A DNA stretch of 64,000 nt from Caldalkalibacillus uzonensis (GCF_030814135.1 NZ_JAUSUQ010000003.1:248001-312000), one strand, 5' to 3'. Shown: positions 18,081 through 28,344, counted from the first letter of the stretch. Notes: generated from the letters alone by a model not told the origin. Program-made: numbers and translations.

Positions 18081-19205
18081 TCAATCGCCGCTTTCGTGCC
18101 GGTGATGTTCTGCCCCTTCAGGCAGGTTCCCTCCTGTGTGCAACTGGTTTTCAAAATAAATGCTGCGGCTGGGAAAAGCAATAGATACCCCTTCTTCCTC
18201 GAGGATCTCCATAATCTTAAAATTAATCTCTTCTTTAATCTGCAGCCATTGGCCCCATTCGGTGGTTTTGGTAAAGAAATACAGAAAAATGTCTAAACTG
18301 CTGTCATTAAAACGATCAAAATGGACGAACAGCGTTTCTTTGCTGATTTCAGGATGTTTTTGCAGCATCTCCCGAATCCGGTTGACACACCGTTCCAACT
18401 TTTCCCTGGGTGTGGTGTAGGTTACACCCAGATGGAAGGTAATGCGTCTCCGTCCCATTCTTGTCCAGTTGGTAATCGGCTCGTCAGCTAATGTGGAATT
18501 AGGCACTGTGACCAAACCCTGAGCAAAAGTGCGAATGCGGGTGCTGCGGAAGGAAATATCTTCAACGACTCCTTCCACACTGGGCGTTTGGATCCAGTCC
18601 CCCAGAGAGAATGGCTTTTCCGTGATGATCACAATCCCGCCAAAAATATTGCTCAAGGTATCTTTGGCTGCCAAGGAGAAAGCCAAACCGCCCAGACCAA
18701 GCCCTGCTATAAACCCACCCACCTGGTAGCCCCATTGGTCTAGGATAACAACAACAGTCAGCGCAACAACCAAAACGCGCAACACTTTTGATAAAAATGG
18801 AATCAATATCTGATCCAATTCAAAATTCAGCTTTTCCCCTATTTTGTTCAACAAGGCTGAAGACGTGCCGCTCAAATTATAAAAGCCCCAGGCGATCAAG
18901 ATAAACACGGCCGAGCGGAAAGCATCATGTAAGGTGGGGATATAGGGTGCCATAAGGGACAAGTAGCGCAAGGAAAAATACAGTCCCACCAAAATGAAAA
19001 AGGTTTTTAGCGGTCGTTCAAAAGATTGCAAGATACTGTGTATAATCTCCACTTTAGTCTCTTTGGTGTAGCGTACAATGAGGTTAAAAATGTGCCGGGA
19101 GAAAAAATTTCGGAACAGCAAAAAAAACAAAAAAATCAACAGGGCAATGCTCCATTCCCACCACCATTGGTTTGTATCGATAAACGCCAAATATTGCTCC
19201 AGCAT
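18081..19205 (-). CDS. MscS family mechanosensitive ion channel
   Basis: A 374-aa membrane protein with several N-terminal helices, then the MscS pore and beta domain: AGLGLGGLAFSLAAKDTLSN (TM3 plus linker), FSLGDWIQTPSVEGVVEDI, STRIRTFAQGLVTVPNSTL. The C-terminal cytoplasmic cage follows. It resembles the B. subtilis YhdY branch, which releases solutes under hypo-osmotic shock. AAGGAGGACC precedes the ATG. A His-rich C-terminus (EHHRHESGD) is a mild oddity. Confidence 0.92.
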   Translation of the reverse strand: MLEQYLAFIDTNQWWWEWSIALLIFLFFLLFRNFFSRHIFNLIVRYTKETKVEIIHSILQSFERPLKTFFILVGLYFSLRYLSLMAPYIPTLHDAFRSAVFILIAWGFYNLSGTSSALLNKIGEKLNFELDQILIPFLSKVLRVLVVALTVVVILDQWGYQVGGFIAGLGLGGLAFSLAAKDTLSNIFGGIVIITEKPFSLGDWIQTPSVEGVVEDISFRSTRIRTFAQGLVTVPNSTLADEPITNWTRMGRRRITFHLGVTYTTPREKLERCVNRIREMLQKHPEISKETLFVHFDRFNDSSLDIFLYFFTKTTEWGQWLQIKEEINFKIMEILEEEGVSIAFPSRSIYFENQLHTGGNLPEGAEHHRHESGD

Positions 19206-19249
19206 GAGTGGTCCTCCTTAGTCCTTCCCTTACAACTGCTTTTTCTGGT

Positions 19250-20197
19250 TTACCCTTTCATCGACATGGTTGAACGTGTAGTTGTGTCCTGTGGCATATA
19301 ACAAGGATAACTGCCCAACAACCTCACCTGGCAACCTAATGCCTCTATCTCAGCGATGGCCCCCGGAACAAGGGTGTCGTCCATGCCCTGGCCAATATCA
19401 ATAATGAAGAAATAACTGCCCAGCTTCTTTTTGGTCGGGCGGGATTCAATACGGGTCAGGTTCAATTTGCGCCAGGCAAAGGCACTTAACACCTGATGCA
19501 AAGCACCAGGGAAATCTTCAGGTAAGGTCACCAGAATAGAGGTTTTATCTGTGCGTTGCATTTTCGGCGCTTCGATCGACTGCCCATTAACTGATTCGTG
19601 ACCTACAAGCACAAAACGGGTGTAGTTATTGGGGTGATCTTCTATATTTGCTAAAGCCTCATACAATCCGTATGTCTCCCCTGCCACACGCGGACCGATA
19701 GCCACAAGCTTTTGCTCTGGGTGGTGAGCCACATATTCCGCTGCTTCAGCTGTACTCTTAGTATATTCAATCAGAGCATGGGGGCAGTGTTGGCGGATAA
19801 ACTGATGACACTGGGCAATAGCTTGGGGGTGGGATAACACCTTTTCCACGTTAGAAAAAGGGCTGTCTTTTCTGTCCGGATGAACCAGAGCATGATGGGA
19901 GATTAACAGGGCGATCTCACTGCGAATGGGGATCTCCACATGATGAATCAGCCAATCCAAGGTCATATTGACTGAGCCCTCTATGGAATTTTCCATTGGG
20001 ACCATGGCATAATCCACATTTCCCCTGTCGCAGTCCAGCAAACAATCGGCAATGGTAGGCCTGGCCACAAAGGTCGCTTGCCCCAAGGCAGGCATCAATT
20101 TGCACAGGCCCAGCAAGGCCTCTTCTGTATACGTCCCTGCTGGCCCTAAATAAGCCACACGCATTTCTGTTTGACTCTCCTGTTGAGTTTGTCTCAC
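19250..20197 (-). CDS. pheA: Prephenate dehydratase
   Basis: Converts prephenate to phenylpyruvate for phenylalanine synthesis. The catalytic region starts MRVAYLGPAGTYTEEAL. The substrate loop YAMVPMENSIEGSVNMTLDWL and GPRVAGETYGL are conserved, and the C-terminal ACT domain contains the Phe-binding ESRPTKKKLG motif. Two starts are possible: GTG at 20197 (315 aa, well-spaced AGGAG) and ATG at 20164 (304 aa, closer to the conserved N-terminus but AGGAG 12 nt away). It stands alone, with no chorismate mutase domain. Confidence 0.94.
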   Translation of the reverse strand: MRQTQQESQTEMRVAYLGPAGTYTEEALLGLCKLMPALGQATFVARPTIADCLLDCDRGNVDYAMVPMENSIEGSVNMTLDWLIHHVEIPIRSEIALLISHHALVHPDRKDSPFSNVEKVLSHPQAIAQCHQFIRQHCPHALIEYTKSTAEAAEYVAHHPEQKLVAIGPRVAGETYGLYEALANIEDHPNNYTRFVLVGHESVNGQSIEAPKMQRTDKTSILVTLPEDFPGALHQVLSAFAWRKLNLTRIESRPTKKKLGSYFFIIDIGQGMDDTLVPGAIAEIEALGCQVRLLGSYPCYMPQDTTTRSTMSMKG

Positions 20198-20353
20198 CTA
20201 ACTCCACTCCTAAGAATTTTTTCTTTTCATTGTGCAAAGAGTCATACTTTTTGTCAATAGGCTTTCCCCGGAATAAAAAAACAAACATGACAGAAGCTAT
20301 AAGTAAATATTGATGCCTATACATCCTCAAGCATATGCGAAAGGAGCTCTCCT

Positions 20354-21325
20354 ATGCCTAATAAATGGTTGATCATTTTACTCATCATGATCGGTCTCTG
20401 CGGTTGCCAACAACCATTTCAGAATGATAATCTCCAAAATTTTCAAAGTGAAGGGGAGGCTTATTTAAACCAGCTGGGTAAAAAGTTCCCTGAAGACTCT
20501 GCAGATGTCCTTCTCCATATTAACGGCCACCCCTTAGATGAAGTGACTGTTTATCTGGAAAAAGGTCAAATCTATATCCCCTTGACCCGCATCCTGGAAC
20601 TGATGGACTTTAATATTGCTGAAGATGATGAGCACATTAGAGCCGGTTACACTGACATTATTTACGAGGTTAAAAAAGGATCTGCCGAAGCCATATCAGA
20701 AGGTGAAAGCATTAACCTGTCCCATGAAGTGGCCACTTATGACGGACAAGCCTACATCACCACAGTGGCCTTACAAGAACTGCTAGGTTCTGAAGTCCGT
20801 TTGAACGATCAAGTCCTCATGGTTAATATGGAACAAAAGGATGCTGATTTGCCAAAAGACGAAGACTTAAGCGAAGCAGATGACGAAGATCAAGAAGAAG
20901 TCCCTGCTCTGTCCAGTACCAAAGCTGATGCTATTATACGCACCGCACGACGCTACATTGGAACACCCTATGAATTTGGCGCCCCAAGCGGAAGTACCAG
21001 AACCTTTGATTGTTCATCGTTTACCCAATATGTATTCGGGGTCAACGGCATCAGCCTGCCGCGCACTTCCCGCCAGCAAGCTGCCCTGCGCCACACAAAC
21101 CGGGCCCGCTATATCCCTGTTTCCCAGTTAAGAAAAGGGGACCTCGTCTTCTTCTACTGGCCGGGCCGCTATAGCAGCAATCGGATCGTGGGTCATGTGG
21201 GCATTTATATGGGAAATGGCCGGATGATCCATACTACCCCCAATCGCGGCGTCCATATTGTTAACGCCGCAGCCTCCAGTTATTGGCGCCAAACGTATTT
21301 GGGGGCTGTGAGGGTATCCCAGTAA
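20354..21325 (+). CDS. NlpC/P60 cell-wall peptidase, lipoprotein
   Basis: A 323-aa exported protein with a short signal and a lipobox ending LCGC, so it is probably a membrane lipoprotein. Residues about 50-165 resemble the copper-amine-oxidase-like stalk domain (VTVYLEKGQIYIPLTRILE), followed by an acidic linker. The C-terminal NlpC/P60 domain has Cys220 (FDCSSFTQYV), His281 (GHVGIYMG) and a third polar residue near HTTPN, so it should cleave gamma-D-Glu-diamino acid bonds of peptidoglycan. AAAGGAG precedes the ATG. Single gene. Confidence 0.92.
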   Translation: MPNKWLIILLIMIGLCGCQQPFQNDNLQNFQSEGEAYLNQLGKKFPEDSADVLLHINGHPLDEVTVYLEKGQIYIPLTRILELMDFNIAEDDEHIRAGYTDIIYEVKKGSAEAISEGESINLSHEVATYDGQAYITTVALQELLGSEVRLNDQVLMVNMEQKDADLPKDEDLSEADDEDQEEVPALSSTKADAIIRTARRYIGTPYEFGAPSGSTRTFDCSSFTQYVFGVNGISLPRTSRQQAALRHTNRARYIPVSQLRKGDLVFFYWPGRYSSNRIVGHVGIYMGNGRMIHTTPNRGVHIVNAAASSYWRQTYLGAVRVSQ

Positions 21326-21334
21326 ACCCAGTAA

Positions 21335-21448
21335 AGCGTTGACTAATAGCCACGGAACGGCAATCATGGTGATACCTGTTCCAATGGAAGAAGTAATGTT
21401 TGATAACAATATGGCATATAAACGCCGGTCTTTAACCAGTTTGTCCAT
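21335..21448 (-). pseudogene. Truncated MFS transporter, N-terminal remnant
   Basis: MDKLVKDRRLYAILLSNITS and the following TM-like SIGTGITMIAVPWLLVN are the first 37 residues of a major facilitator exporter, with a good AAAGGTGAG site before the ATG. The homology ends near 21335, ten bases from the NlpC gene stop. The frame then continues antisense through that gene, which has no meaning. The rest of the transporter is deleted. Confidence 0.7.
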
Positions 21449-21593
21449 GCTCTCACCTTTGGCATCACTCTCTTGATCTGGTTTTCATTGTAGCGGGAAG
21501 AGCGGTATTTGAACCTGTGACTCAGACCTTATCCTGAAATCATTTTAGTCAAATCTTCGAGTCCCGGTTGGGAAAGTTGGAGTTAAACATGGA

Positions 21594-22286
21594 TTATAAT
21601 TCTTCCCCCTCATATCTTCTTTGTTTTTGTTTCACTAAATGCTGAAACAGAAAAACCAAAAATAATGTTATCAGTAAGATGATGAAGCTAGTTAATAAAG
21701 GGATATAATGTGCATCATCTAACGCAAAAGGAGTACTCAACAGTGCTAGCAGCATAACCATAGTGATATTTCCAATAACTGAAGACCACAAATAAGCTCT
21801 AAAGTTGATCGGTGACAGAGCAGCCATGATGGAAATCAAATTACTGGGCATAAAAGGAATAGTTCGGAGCAAAATGAGGCCCCACATTCCATATTTATGG
21901 AAGTAAACTATAAACCGCTCATATTTTTCTTTTTTATTTTCCCACAATTGTTCAGACCAATCATGAAAAAAATACCGCCCCAAAATGAAGCAAATCATCG
22001 CACCAAGAAAGGCGCATAACCAACTGAAAAACAACCCTTGAACTAGACCAAAACTGAAGACATGCACAGCAACAATGGTCATAAACGGAAATATCGTTAC
22101 TGTTCCCTGTATAATCCCCAGCGGCACGGTTAACATCAGTATCCGGTAACCCATCTCGTCTCTCAGTTCACTAACAGAAGAGATATCCTGATCTAGGATA
22201 GCCGCAAACCAAGGGCTTTTGATAGCCAAAATAAACAAGCATATTACAATAATAACGGCTAACCGTTTTTTACGTTTAATTTTCAT
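21594..22286 (-). CDS. TVP38/TMEM64 (VTT domain) membrane protein
   Basis: A 230-aa integral membrane protein of the DedA-related VTT superfamily. The start is the ATG at 22286 after GGAGGAGGA (MKIKRKKRLAVII). Seen: GAMICFILGRYFFHDW, the conserved G-x-x-x-x-[FY]xLGR loop, and LRTIPFMPSNLISIMAALS, the re-entrant proline-rich loop. These proteins are linked to lipid scrambling or solute transport. The activity here is unknown. Confidence 0.85.
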   Translation of the reverse strand: MKIKRKKRLAVIIVICLFILAIKSPWFAAILDQDISSVSELRDEMGYRILMLTVPLGIIQGTVTIFPFMTIVAVHVFSFGLVQGLFFSWLCAFLGAMICFILGRYFFHDWSEQLWENKKEKYERFIVYFHKYGMWGLILLRTIPFMPSNLISIMAALSPINFRAYLWSSVIGNITMVMLLALLSTPFALDDAHYIPLLTSFIILLITLFLVFLFQHLVKQKQRRYEGEEL

Positions 22287-22518
22287 CTTCCTCCTCCATC
22301 TCAAACCACACCTCAAGCCTGAATCAATCACCCATTAATATTTAGCATACATAAAATACCAAACATTTTCAGCAAAATAGGCTGGCTCTTTTCTGGATTA
22401 TTCATCTGTGTTTTATCCTACTTGATATTTAAACAAAATACGTCTGTTCCAGGATGGAGTTTATATCCGTCTCGAGTCTGATTTGATAAACAGCTGTTAA
22501 TTGTAAACAAAAACAAAA

Positions 22519-22551
22519 TAACAAGGGCTTTGACAATCAAAACCCTTGTTA
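22519..22551 (-). terminator. Terminator of ssrA
   Basis: On the minus strand AACAAGGG pairs with CCCTTGTT, followed by ATTTTGTTTTTG, about 75 nt after the tmRNA CCA end. Confidence 0.85.
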
Positions 22552-22626
22552 CTTGTTAAGCATTTATGCAGAAACATCTGTCCAGTGTATATGAATCTGT
22601 TAATGCCCAGAGGATGCGGTTTTGTA

Positions 22627-22983
22627 TGGTGGAGGCGGTGGGAATCGAACCCACGTCCGAAGATATCGCCACATTAGCATCTACGAGCGTAGCCGCCGTA
22701 TTTCAGCTTCACCCGAAGGAACGCCCAGCGACCGGCTCACCCTTCAGGCTAACCTGCTTAGCTTAAGCATGTTCCGCAGGTGGAGGAACATGCTGCAGCC
22801 CACTGTGAGTGAGCCCTATCTGTCAACGTGGGCGATTGACAGACAGAGCCGCTCCGGAATTAAGCAGCCAGAGCGTAGTTTTCGTTATTGTTGCCAGTTA
22901 TTATTAGGTGTCGTTTTTACGAGGCCGACCCCTCGGCTCGCAGCTAATGCTCGATCTATCCCCGTCGAATCCATTACGCCCCC
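22627..22983 (-). ncRNA. ssrA: Transfer-messenger RNA
   Basis: A 357-nt tmRNA. The 5' end GGGGGCG pairs with CGCCTCC before an encoded ACCA 3' end, forming a 7-bp acceptor stem with one G-U. The T-arm GGTTCGATTCCC is intact. The open frame after the resume point reads GNNNENYALAA then TAA, giving the tag (A)GNNNENYALAA with the degron end ALAA. smpB lies just upstream on the same strand, as in other Bacillaceae. It rescues stalled ribosomes by trans-translation. Confidence 0.97.
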
Positions 22984-22995
22984 ATGGGACGTTTA

Positions 22996-23024
22996 ATAAT
23001 AACATATTTTTGGTTACAATGCAA
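22996..23024 (-). promoter_or_regulatory. SigA-type promoter of ssrA
   Basis: Minus-strand TTGCAT, 17 nt, TATTAT, with the -10 ending 12 nt from the mature tmRNA 5' end. It is close to consensus and correctly placed for a short 5' leader removed during maturation. Confidence 0.75.
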
Positions 23025-23038
23025 GCCCAAGATGAGCT

Positions 23039-23503
23039 TTACATTCTTTGTCTTTCACGGAAGGCCCGTTCAATTTCACGCTGGGCATCCCGCTTTTTCA
23101 TGGTTTCCCGCTTGTCATACAACTTCTTACCTTTAGCCACAGCCAGATCAATTTTAGCTAATCCCCGCTTAAGATAGATCTTAAGCGGAATAAGGGCATA
23201 GCCTTTTTCCTTCGTCAATCCAATCAGCTTGTTAATCTCCCGTTTATGCAATAGGAGCTTGCGTGTCCGCAGCGGATCATGGTTGAAGCGATTGCCCTGT
23301 TCATAGGGACTTATATGCATATTCATGAGGAATACTTCACCATTTTTTATCCGGGCGAAGCTATCTTTCAAATTAACTTTGCCGGCACGAATCGACTTGA
23401 TTTCTGTCCCTGTTAACACAATGCCCGCTTCATATGTGTCTTCGATATAGTAATCGTGGCTTGCTTTTTTATTTTGAGCTACAACTTTGATCTCTTCGGC
23501 CAT
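23039..23503 (-). CDS. smpB: SsrA-binding protein
   Basis: The tmRNA-binding protein needed for tag addition. 154 aa from the second of two adjacent ATG codons (23506, 23503), the second being better spaced from AGAGGTGG. Seen: [35 protein letters not shown], and a basic C-terminal tail ([19 protein letters not shown]) that enters the ribosomal mRNA channel. It lies directly upstream of ssrA. Confidence 0.96.
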   Translation of the reverse strand: MAEEIKVVAQNKKASHDYYIEDTYEAGIVLTGTEIKSIRAGKVNLKDSFARIKNGEVFLMNMHISPYEQGNRFNHDPLRTRKLLLHKREINKLIGLTKEKGYALIPLKIYLKRGLAKIDLAVAKGKKLYDKRETMKKRDAQREIERAFRERQRM

Positions 23504-23735
23504 CATGACCACCTCTCTCAAGTGGAGGAATAGAAAAACGAGCATTTCTATTATAACAGGGAATGATGGGCATTTCCAAGGAGGAAAAGAGCACATATGT
23601 CCGTTCTTTAAAAGAGGAACAATTTTGTGACAACAAGGCCGGAGTGATATAAATCACTCCCCTTTTCATGCCCATTCTGCTAAGATAGAGATGACATTGT
23701 TTGCCATTTGAACTAGTAAATATCAAGGAGGGACC

Positions 23736-24095
23736 ATGATGAAGACCAAAAAAATGGGGTTCTTGCTGCTCGCCTTCGGCTTGATGCTCGTATTGACAGC
23801 CTGCGGGGGCGGAGATGCTGAAGCACCTGCTGACGATGCTAATGAAACAGAAGAAACTGGCGCTGATACTGGAGAAGCCACACTCGTAGCCCAAGGTGAA
23901 GAAGCATATCAAAAATCGTGTATCAGCTGCCATGGTGGTAATCTGGAAGGCGGAGCAGGACCTGCTCTGGCCAACCTCACTTTAAGCAAAGATGAAATTG
24001 TTGAAGTGATTAAAAACGGTCAGGGTTCAATGCCACCCAACTTAGCCCCAGGTCAAGAAGAAGCAATTGCCGAGTACTTATTAAGCCAGCAATAA
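23736..24095 (+). CDS. Cytochrome c, lipoprotein type (CccB-like)
   Basis: A 119-aa small class I cytochrome c. A signal with lipobox LTAC anchors it to the outer membrane face. An acidic linker follows, then the haem site CISCH (residues about 67-71) and the distal Met in GSMPPN. Size and layout match B. subtilis cytochrome c551 (CccB), which feeds electrons to terminal oxidases. AAGGAGGGACC precedes ATGATG. It is a monocistronic gene inserted on the opposite strand between rnr and smpB, which in many Bacillaceae are adjacent. Confidence 0.92.
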   Translation: MMKTKKMGFLLLAFGLMLVLTACGGGDAEAPADDANETEETGADTGEATLVAQGEEAYQKSCISCHGGNLEGGAGPALANLTLSKDEIVEVIKNGQGSMPPNLAPGQEEAIAEYLLSQQ

Positions 24096-24102
24096 AAACA
24101 GA

Positions 24103-24147
24103 AACCCGCCGCAGAAGGCTAGTCCTTCACTGCGGCGGTTTTTTCTT
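24103..24147 (+). terminator. Terminator of the cytochrome c gene
   Basis: CCGCCGCAG pairs with CTGCGGCGG, with a further AAGG/CCTT pairing in the loop, then TTTTTT. Confidence 0.9.
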
Positions 24148-24224
24148 TTAACACCTGGCCAGGATACCAAACTGTCGGGTTAGTCTGTTCATCTGGGCTA
24201 ACAGCTATCATTAGCTGCACTTGC

Positions 24225-26456
24225 TTATCTCTTCTTGTTGCGTTTCTTTTTGCCTTTCGCCTTTTGATTAGTCAAAGCCAATAAGCGCTCTGCTTGCCGG
24301 TCACGCTTTTTCTTGGGCCGCTCCCGTCTCGCTTGTGCTTCAACCAATTCAAAGTCTACTGACCGTTCATCCAGATTAACCCCTATCACCCGCACCTTGA
24401 CACTGTCACCGATGCGAAAGATCCGCCCTGTGCGCTCCCCAATCATGGCGTAGTGTTTATCGTGGAAGTGATAATAATCATCGGTTAAATAGCTGACATG
24501 AATCAGTCCTTCTATCGTATTGGGCAATTCAACAAACAGGCCAAATGAGGTGACACCACTGATCACGCCTTCAAATTCTTCGCCAATCTTATCCTGCATA
24601 AACTCCGCTTTTTTCAAGTCGTCTGTTTCCCGCTCAGCATCAACGGCCAGACGCTCCCGCCCAGAGGATTGTTCAGCTATGAGAGGCAATTTGTCTGCCC
24701 AGTAAGCCTGTGTCTCTTCACTCATGTTCTGCTCAAACAGATAGGTGCGCATCAGGCGGTGGACGATCAAGTCCGGGTAACGGCGAATGGGGGAAGTAAA
24801 ATGGGTGTAAAATTCAGCAGCCAAACCAAAGTGCCCCACGCTTTCCGGGGAATAGCGAGCCTGTTGCATGGAGCGTAACATCACCGTGCTAATGACCGTT
24901 TCTTCCGGTGTATCTTTGATCTGCTCCAAAAGCTGCTGTAATGAACGGGGATGCACCCGGTTAGCCGACCCGCGCACCACATAACCGAAGTTGGTGATAA
25001 ACTCTAAAAACGCCTGCAGCTTCTCCGGTTTAGGATCCTCATGAATACGGTAGATAAAGGGCACATTCAGCCAGTGAAAATGTGCAGCCACCGTTTCGTT
25101 TGCCGCCAACATAAATTCCTCAATAATCTTTTCTGCAATGGAGCGTTCCCTCAAGACCACATCCGTCGGCTTTCCTTCCTCGTCTACCAGGACCTTCGCT
25201 TCTTTAAAGTCAAAGTCAATCGCGCCCCGCCGCATGCGCTTGGCACGCAAAATCAGTGCCAACTCTTTCATCAGATCAAAGAACGGGATGAGCTGTTCAT
25301 AACGCTTTAATACCTCTTCGTCTTCCCGCTCCACAATTTTGCGCACATTGGTATAGGTCATACGCTCCGTGGTACGGATTACACTGGGAAAAAATTCATG
25401 GTGAACCACTTCTCCATCCGGTGTAATCTCCATTTGACACGACAAGGTGAGGCGGTCCACTTTAGGATTTAAACTGCAAATGCCGTTGGACAAACGGTGG
25501 GGCAGCATGGGAATGACCCGGTCAACCAGGTAGACACTGTTCCCCCTTCTGAATGCTTCCTCATCCAAAGCGGAGCCTTCTTGCACATAGTAGCTGACAT
25601 CGGCAATATGTACCCCCAGCAAATAGTTGCCCTCTTCGGTTTTGGTCAGGGAGATGGCATCATCCAAGTCTTTGGCATCTTCTCCGTCAATTGTAACGAT
25701 GGTTTCGTTGCGCAAATCCCGACGGCGCTCAATTTCTGCCGGATCAATCTCGTCGGGAATGGCTTCCGCCTCTTTCATCACTTCTTCAGGAAAAGCTTCT
25801 GGCAGCTGATATTTGCGTACGATTGAGAGTATATCCACGCCGGGGTCATTTTTATGACCCAGAATTTCAATCACTTCCCCTTCCGGACTGCGCCGTCCTT
25901 GCGGGTACTTGGTCATTTTGACCACCACTTTGTGCCCGTCAGCCGCCCCGTTAATCTTCGCTTTAGGAATAAAAATATCCTGGGCAATATGCTTATCGTC
26001 AGGCACGACAAAGCCGTAATACTCCTGATCCTGGAACGTACCGACCACTTCGGTTAAGCCACGTTCCAAAATGCGCACCACTTCCCCTTCCAAGCCCGGT
26101 CCCGTGCTTGTCCTGTTCAAACGGACCAGGACGATGTCCCGGTTCATCGCTCCATTTAAATCCTTTTCAGCAATATACACATCAGGATCTTCCGGACGCT
26201 CCGGAATCAGAAAGGCAAATCCGCGCCCATGCCCTTGGATGCGTCCCTTGATCAGATTCATCCGTTCCGGCACACCGTAGCGGTTGGTCCGGGTACGGAC
26301 AATCTCTCCTTCTTCCTCTAACTTATTTAAAAGTTTCATCAGTTTTTTAAACTCAGCCGCAGAATCAACTTCCAACATCTCTTGTAATTCTTCTACACTT
26401 AACGGTTTAGTCGCTTGTTCTTCAAAAAACTCAAGCAATGTCGCTTTGTCGATCAT
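24225..26456 (-). CDS. rnr: Ribonuclease R
   Basis: A 743-aa 3'-5' exoribonuclease that degrades structured RNA and works with trans-translation. Start ATG at 26456 after AAAGGAG. Domains: N-terminal winged helix (about 1-65), two cold-shock domains, the RNB core with the metal-binding [14 protein letters not shown], and a C-terminal S1 domain ([18 protein letters not shown]). A Lys/Arg-rich tail ([12 protein letters not shown]) ends it. It is downstream of secG and two esterases, as in the B. subtilis secG-yvaK-rnr-smpB-ssrA cluster. Confidence 0.97.
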   Translation of the reverse strand: MIDKATLLEFFEEQATKPLSVEELQEMLEVDSAAEFKKLMKLLNKLEEEGEIVRTRTNRYGVPERMNLIKGRIQGHGRGFAFLIPERPEDPDVYIAEKDLNGAMNRDIVLVRLNRTSTGPGLEGEVVRILERGLTEVVGTFQDQEYYGFVVPDDKHIAQDIFIPKAKINGAADGHKVVVKMTKYPQGRRSPEGEVIEILGHKNDPGVDILSIVRKYQLPEAFPEEVMKEAEAIPDEIDPAEIERRRDLRNETIVTIDGEDAKDLDDAISLTKTEEGNYLLGVHIADVSYYVQEGSALDEEAFRRGNSVYLVDRVIPMLPHRLSNGICSLNPKVDRLTLSCQMEITPDGEVVHHEFFPSVIRTTERMTYTNVRKIVEREDEEVLKRYEQLIPFFDLMKELALILRAKRMRRGAIDFDFKEAKVLVDEEGKPTDVVLRERSIAEKIIEEFMLAANETVAAHFHWLNVPFIYRIHEDPKPEKLQAFLEFITNFGYVVRGSANRVHPRSLQQLLEQIKDTPEETVISTVMLRSMQQARYSPESVGHFGLAAEFYTHFTSPIRRYPDLIVHRLMRTYLFEQNMSEETQAYWADKLPLIAEQSSGRERLAVDAERETDDLKKAEFMQDKIGEEFEGVISGVTSFGLFVELPNTIEGLIHVSYLTDDYYHFHDKHYAMIGERTGRIFRIGDSVKVRVIGVNLDERSVDFELVEAQARRERPKKKRDRQAERLLALTNQKAKGKKKRNKKR

Positions 26457-26482
26457 GGCTGTCACTCCTTTCTCGTTTAGCA

Positions 26483-27259
26483 TCAAGTATTGTAAAAGGA
26501 CTGCATCTTGTTTTCGATGCATCGAATAAACTGTGTGACCTTCTCATGCAATCGTTCCTGCTCATGATCCAGGGTAATAATGTGACCTGACTGTTTAAAC
26601 ATGACCAGTTCTTTATCCGTACTGCCCAGTTGCTCATAAAGCATCTGGCCGCTACAAGGATGAACTGTTTCATCCTGCTCCGCCTGAATAATGAGGGCAG
26701 GTTGTTTAATGCAGGGAAGCACATGCCGGACATTGTGCATCAACTCTTCCAAACTGACCACACAGGATAAGGGTGTCCGCTCATAGACATAGAGATGTGG
26801 CTCAATATGGTCTGCCTTCCGCCCTCTCCGCTTGGCATAAGGCAGAACATACTGGGCATATTTGGCCAAACTAAGGCGGGGATCTCTCACTCTCATCGGT
26901 GCACACAAAGTGACAATCCCAACCACCGGCTCATGCTGGGCCACTTTGATCGCCAACAGGCCGCCCATGGACAAGCCAACCACCACAATATGTGCACACC
27001 CCTCCTCCAGCAACCTCCGGTAACCCTCTTTGGCACTGACAAACCAATCCACCCAGGTGGTACAGCCCATCTCTTCCGGCGTCAGGCCATGTCCCTTTAA
27101 CAGAGGGGCATGCACCGTCCAGCCCTCAGCGTGCAGGTGACGGCCAAGGGGCTCGAGCTCCAGTGTGGTCCCTGTAAAACCATGCAATAAGAGCACGCCA
27201 ACAGGGCTTTGATCTGCTGTAAGCATCAACGGTGCAGGTTGTGCTGGCATCTGCCTCAT
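26483..27259 (-). CDS. Carboxylesterase, alpha/beta hydrolase
   Basis: A 258-aa hydrolase of the Est30/YvaK type, conserved beside rnr. [17 protein letters not shown] is the oxyanion region, GLSMGG the nucleophile elbow, and the Asp of [10 protein letters not shown] and His of [10 protein letters not shown] complete the triad. ATG after GGGGAGGAG. It overlaps the upstream hydrolase by 4 nt, implying coupled translation. Substrates are probably short-chain esters (family knowledge). Confidence 0.93.
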   Translation of the reverse strand: MRQMPAQPAPLMLTADQSPVGVLLLHGFTGTTLELEPLGRHLHAEGWTVHAPLLKGHGLTPEEMGCTTWVDWFVSAKEGYRRLLEEGCAHIVVVGLSMGGLLAIKVAQHEPVVGIVTLCAPMRVRDPRLSLAKYAQYVLPYAKRRGRKADHIEPHLYVYERTPLSCVVSLEELMHNVRHVLPCIKQPALIIQAEQDETVHPCSGQMLYEQLGSTDKELVMFKQSGHIITLDHEQERLHEKVTQFIRCIENKMQSFYNT

Positions 27260-27990
27260 CGACTCCTCCCCATGCCCACCTTACTTCCTGTCCCATCTGT
27301 GGTGGGTATATCAAAAAATTGGCTCACTTTATTAATGACCAGCTCCTGTTCACAATCATGGCAAATAACATGTTTGGATTTTTCCAGCCACACAATTTCC
27401 TTACAGGGCGATTTCACTCGCTGGTACACATAGTCGGCACTTCTCGGATCGGCCAGATCATCTTTTTGGCCATGTATGATTAAAACAGGCAGATCAAGTT
27501 GATCAATTTCCGGTGTTAATGTGCGCACCAGCTTGCGAAACTGAATCACCGCCCTAAGCGGTGTTTGGGTGATTTTGGCCTTATACCGTTCCAGATTGGC
27601 CAGAATGGCCTCGTTGTCTTCCCAGCCCTCACGCAATATATCTGCAACGTCTTTCAGCATTTGTTGCGGATTGGGTGCATAAACGGCTGGACTCAGCAGT
27701 ACCAGTTTCCTGGCAGGGAAACGGTTGGCCAAATAAGCTGCGATCAAACTGCCCATGGAGAAACCCACCAGATACAGCTCTGAACATTGCCTGGCAAACT
27801 GTTCACACTCTTGCTCAGCGTAAGCAATCCAGTCCCGCCATTCCACTCCTCTAAGGCTTTCTCCCTCACCATGTCCAGGCAGGGTAGGTGTATGAATCAA
27901 CCACTCCGTATGCTGTTTGAAGTGTTCAGCCAACGGCCTCACTTCATGTGGGCTGCCGGTAAAACCATGGATCAACATGCAGCCTTGCAC
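27256..27990 (-). CDS. Second alpha/beta hydrolase, paralogue of next gene
   Basis: A 244-aa hydrolase beginning at a GTG (MQGCMLIHGFTGSPHEV) with AGAGGTG 7 nt upstream. Seen: nucleophile GFSMGS, acid IIHGQKDDLADP, base KSKHVICHDCEQE. Same fold and subfamily as the 26483-27259 gene but clearly diverged, so a tandem pair in the slot where most relatives have a single esterase. A CHDC motif near the catalytic His is unusual. It lies between secG and the second esterase. Confidence 0.9.
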   Translation of the reverse strand: MQGCMLIHGFTGSPHEVRPLAEHFKQHTEWLIHTPTLPGHGEGESLRGVEWRDWIAYAEQECEQFARQCSELYLVGFSMGSLIAAYLANRFPARKLVLLSPAVYAPNPQQMLKDVADILREGWEDNEAILANLERYKAKITQTPLRAVIQFRKLVRTLTPEIDQLDLPVLIIHGQKDDLADPRSADYVYQRVKSPCKEIVWLEKSKHVICHDCEQELVINKVSQFFDIPTTDGTGSKVGMGRSR

Positions 27991-28056
27991 CTGATGTCAC
28001 CTCTCGTAAGCTAAGAATCCCATGGTTTTATCATACCCGTTTTTTTCCTGTTTCAA

Positions 28057-28092
28057 AATAAAAAACAGCAGGAACCCTCCTGCTGCTACCTT
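28057..28092 (-). terminator. Stem-loop after secG
   Basis: On the minus strand GCAGCAGGAGG pairs with CCTGCTGT around a short loop, followed by TTTTTTATTTTG. It may partly uncouple secG from the downstream esterases. Confidence 0.8.
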
Positions 28093-28110
28093 ATGCAACT
28101 GCTCCTCGTC

Positions 28111-28344
28111 TTATTGCACAATATACGCCACGGCCAGTGTTAAAAGAATGAAAAGGGTGCCGAAGACAACGGTCAGTTTGCCCAATAAGGCATCAATACC
28201 GCGGGCTTTTGTCTTGCCCATCAGCTGCTCAGAAGCCCCGCTGATGGCCCCTGACAGACCAGCACTGCGTCCGGATTGCAATAATACAACTGCAATAAGA
28301 GCGAGCGAGATAATCACTAACAAGACTTTCAGCAAGCCAGTCAT
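28111..28344 (-). CDS. secG: Preprotein translocase subunit SecG
   Basis: A 77-aa two-helix membrane protein of the SecYEG channel. The ATG at 28344 follows GGAGGTGG by 5 nt (MTGLLKVLLVIIS). The conserved cytoplasmic loop LLQSGRSAGLSGAISG joins the helices. The length matches B. subtilis SecG (76 aa). First gene of the secG-esterase-esterase-rnr block. Confidence 0.95.
   Translation of the reverse strand: MTGLLKVLLVIISLALIAVVLLQSGRSAGLSGAISGASEQLMGKTKARGIDALLGKLTVVFGTLFILLTLAVAYIVQ

Noticed and set aside
21128..21334. Extension of the MFS fragment into the NlpC/P60 gene
   Set aside because: Runs antisense to conserved peptidase sequence; only 21335-21448 resembles a transporter.
22566..22996. 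Plus-strand open frames over the tmRNA
   Set aside because: The region folds and reads as tmRNA on the minus strand; the frames are artefacts of that RNA gene.
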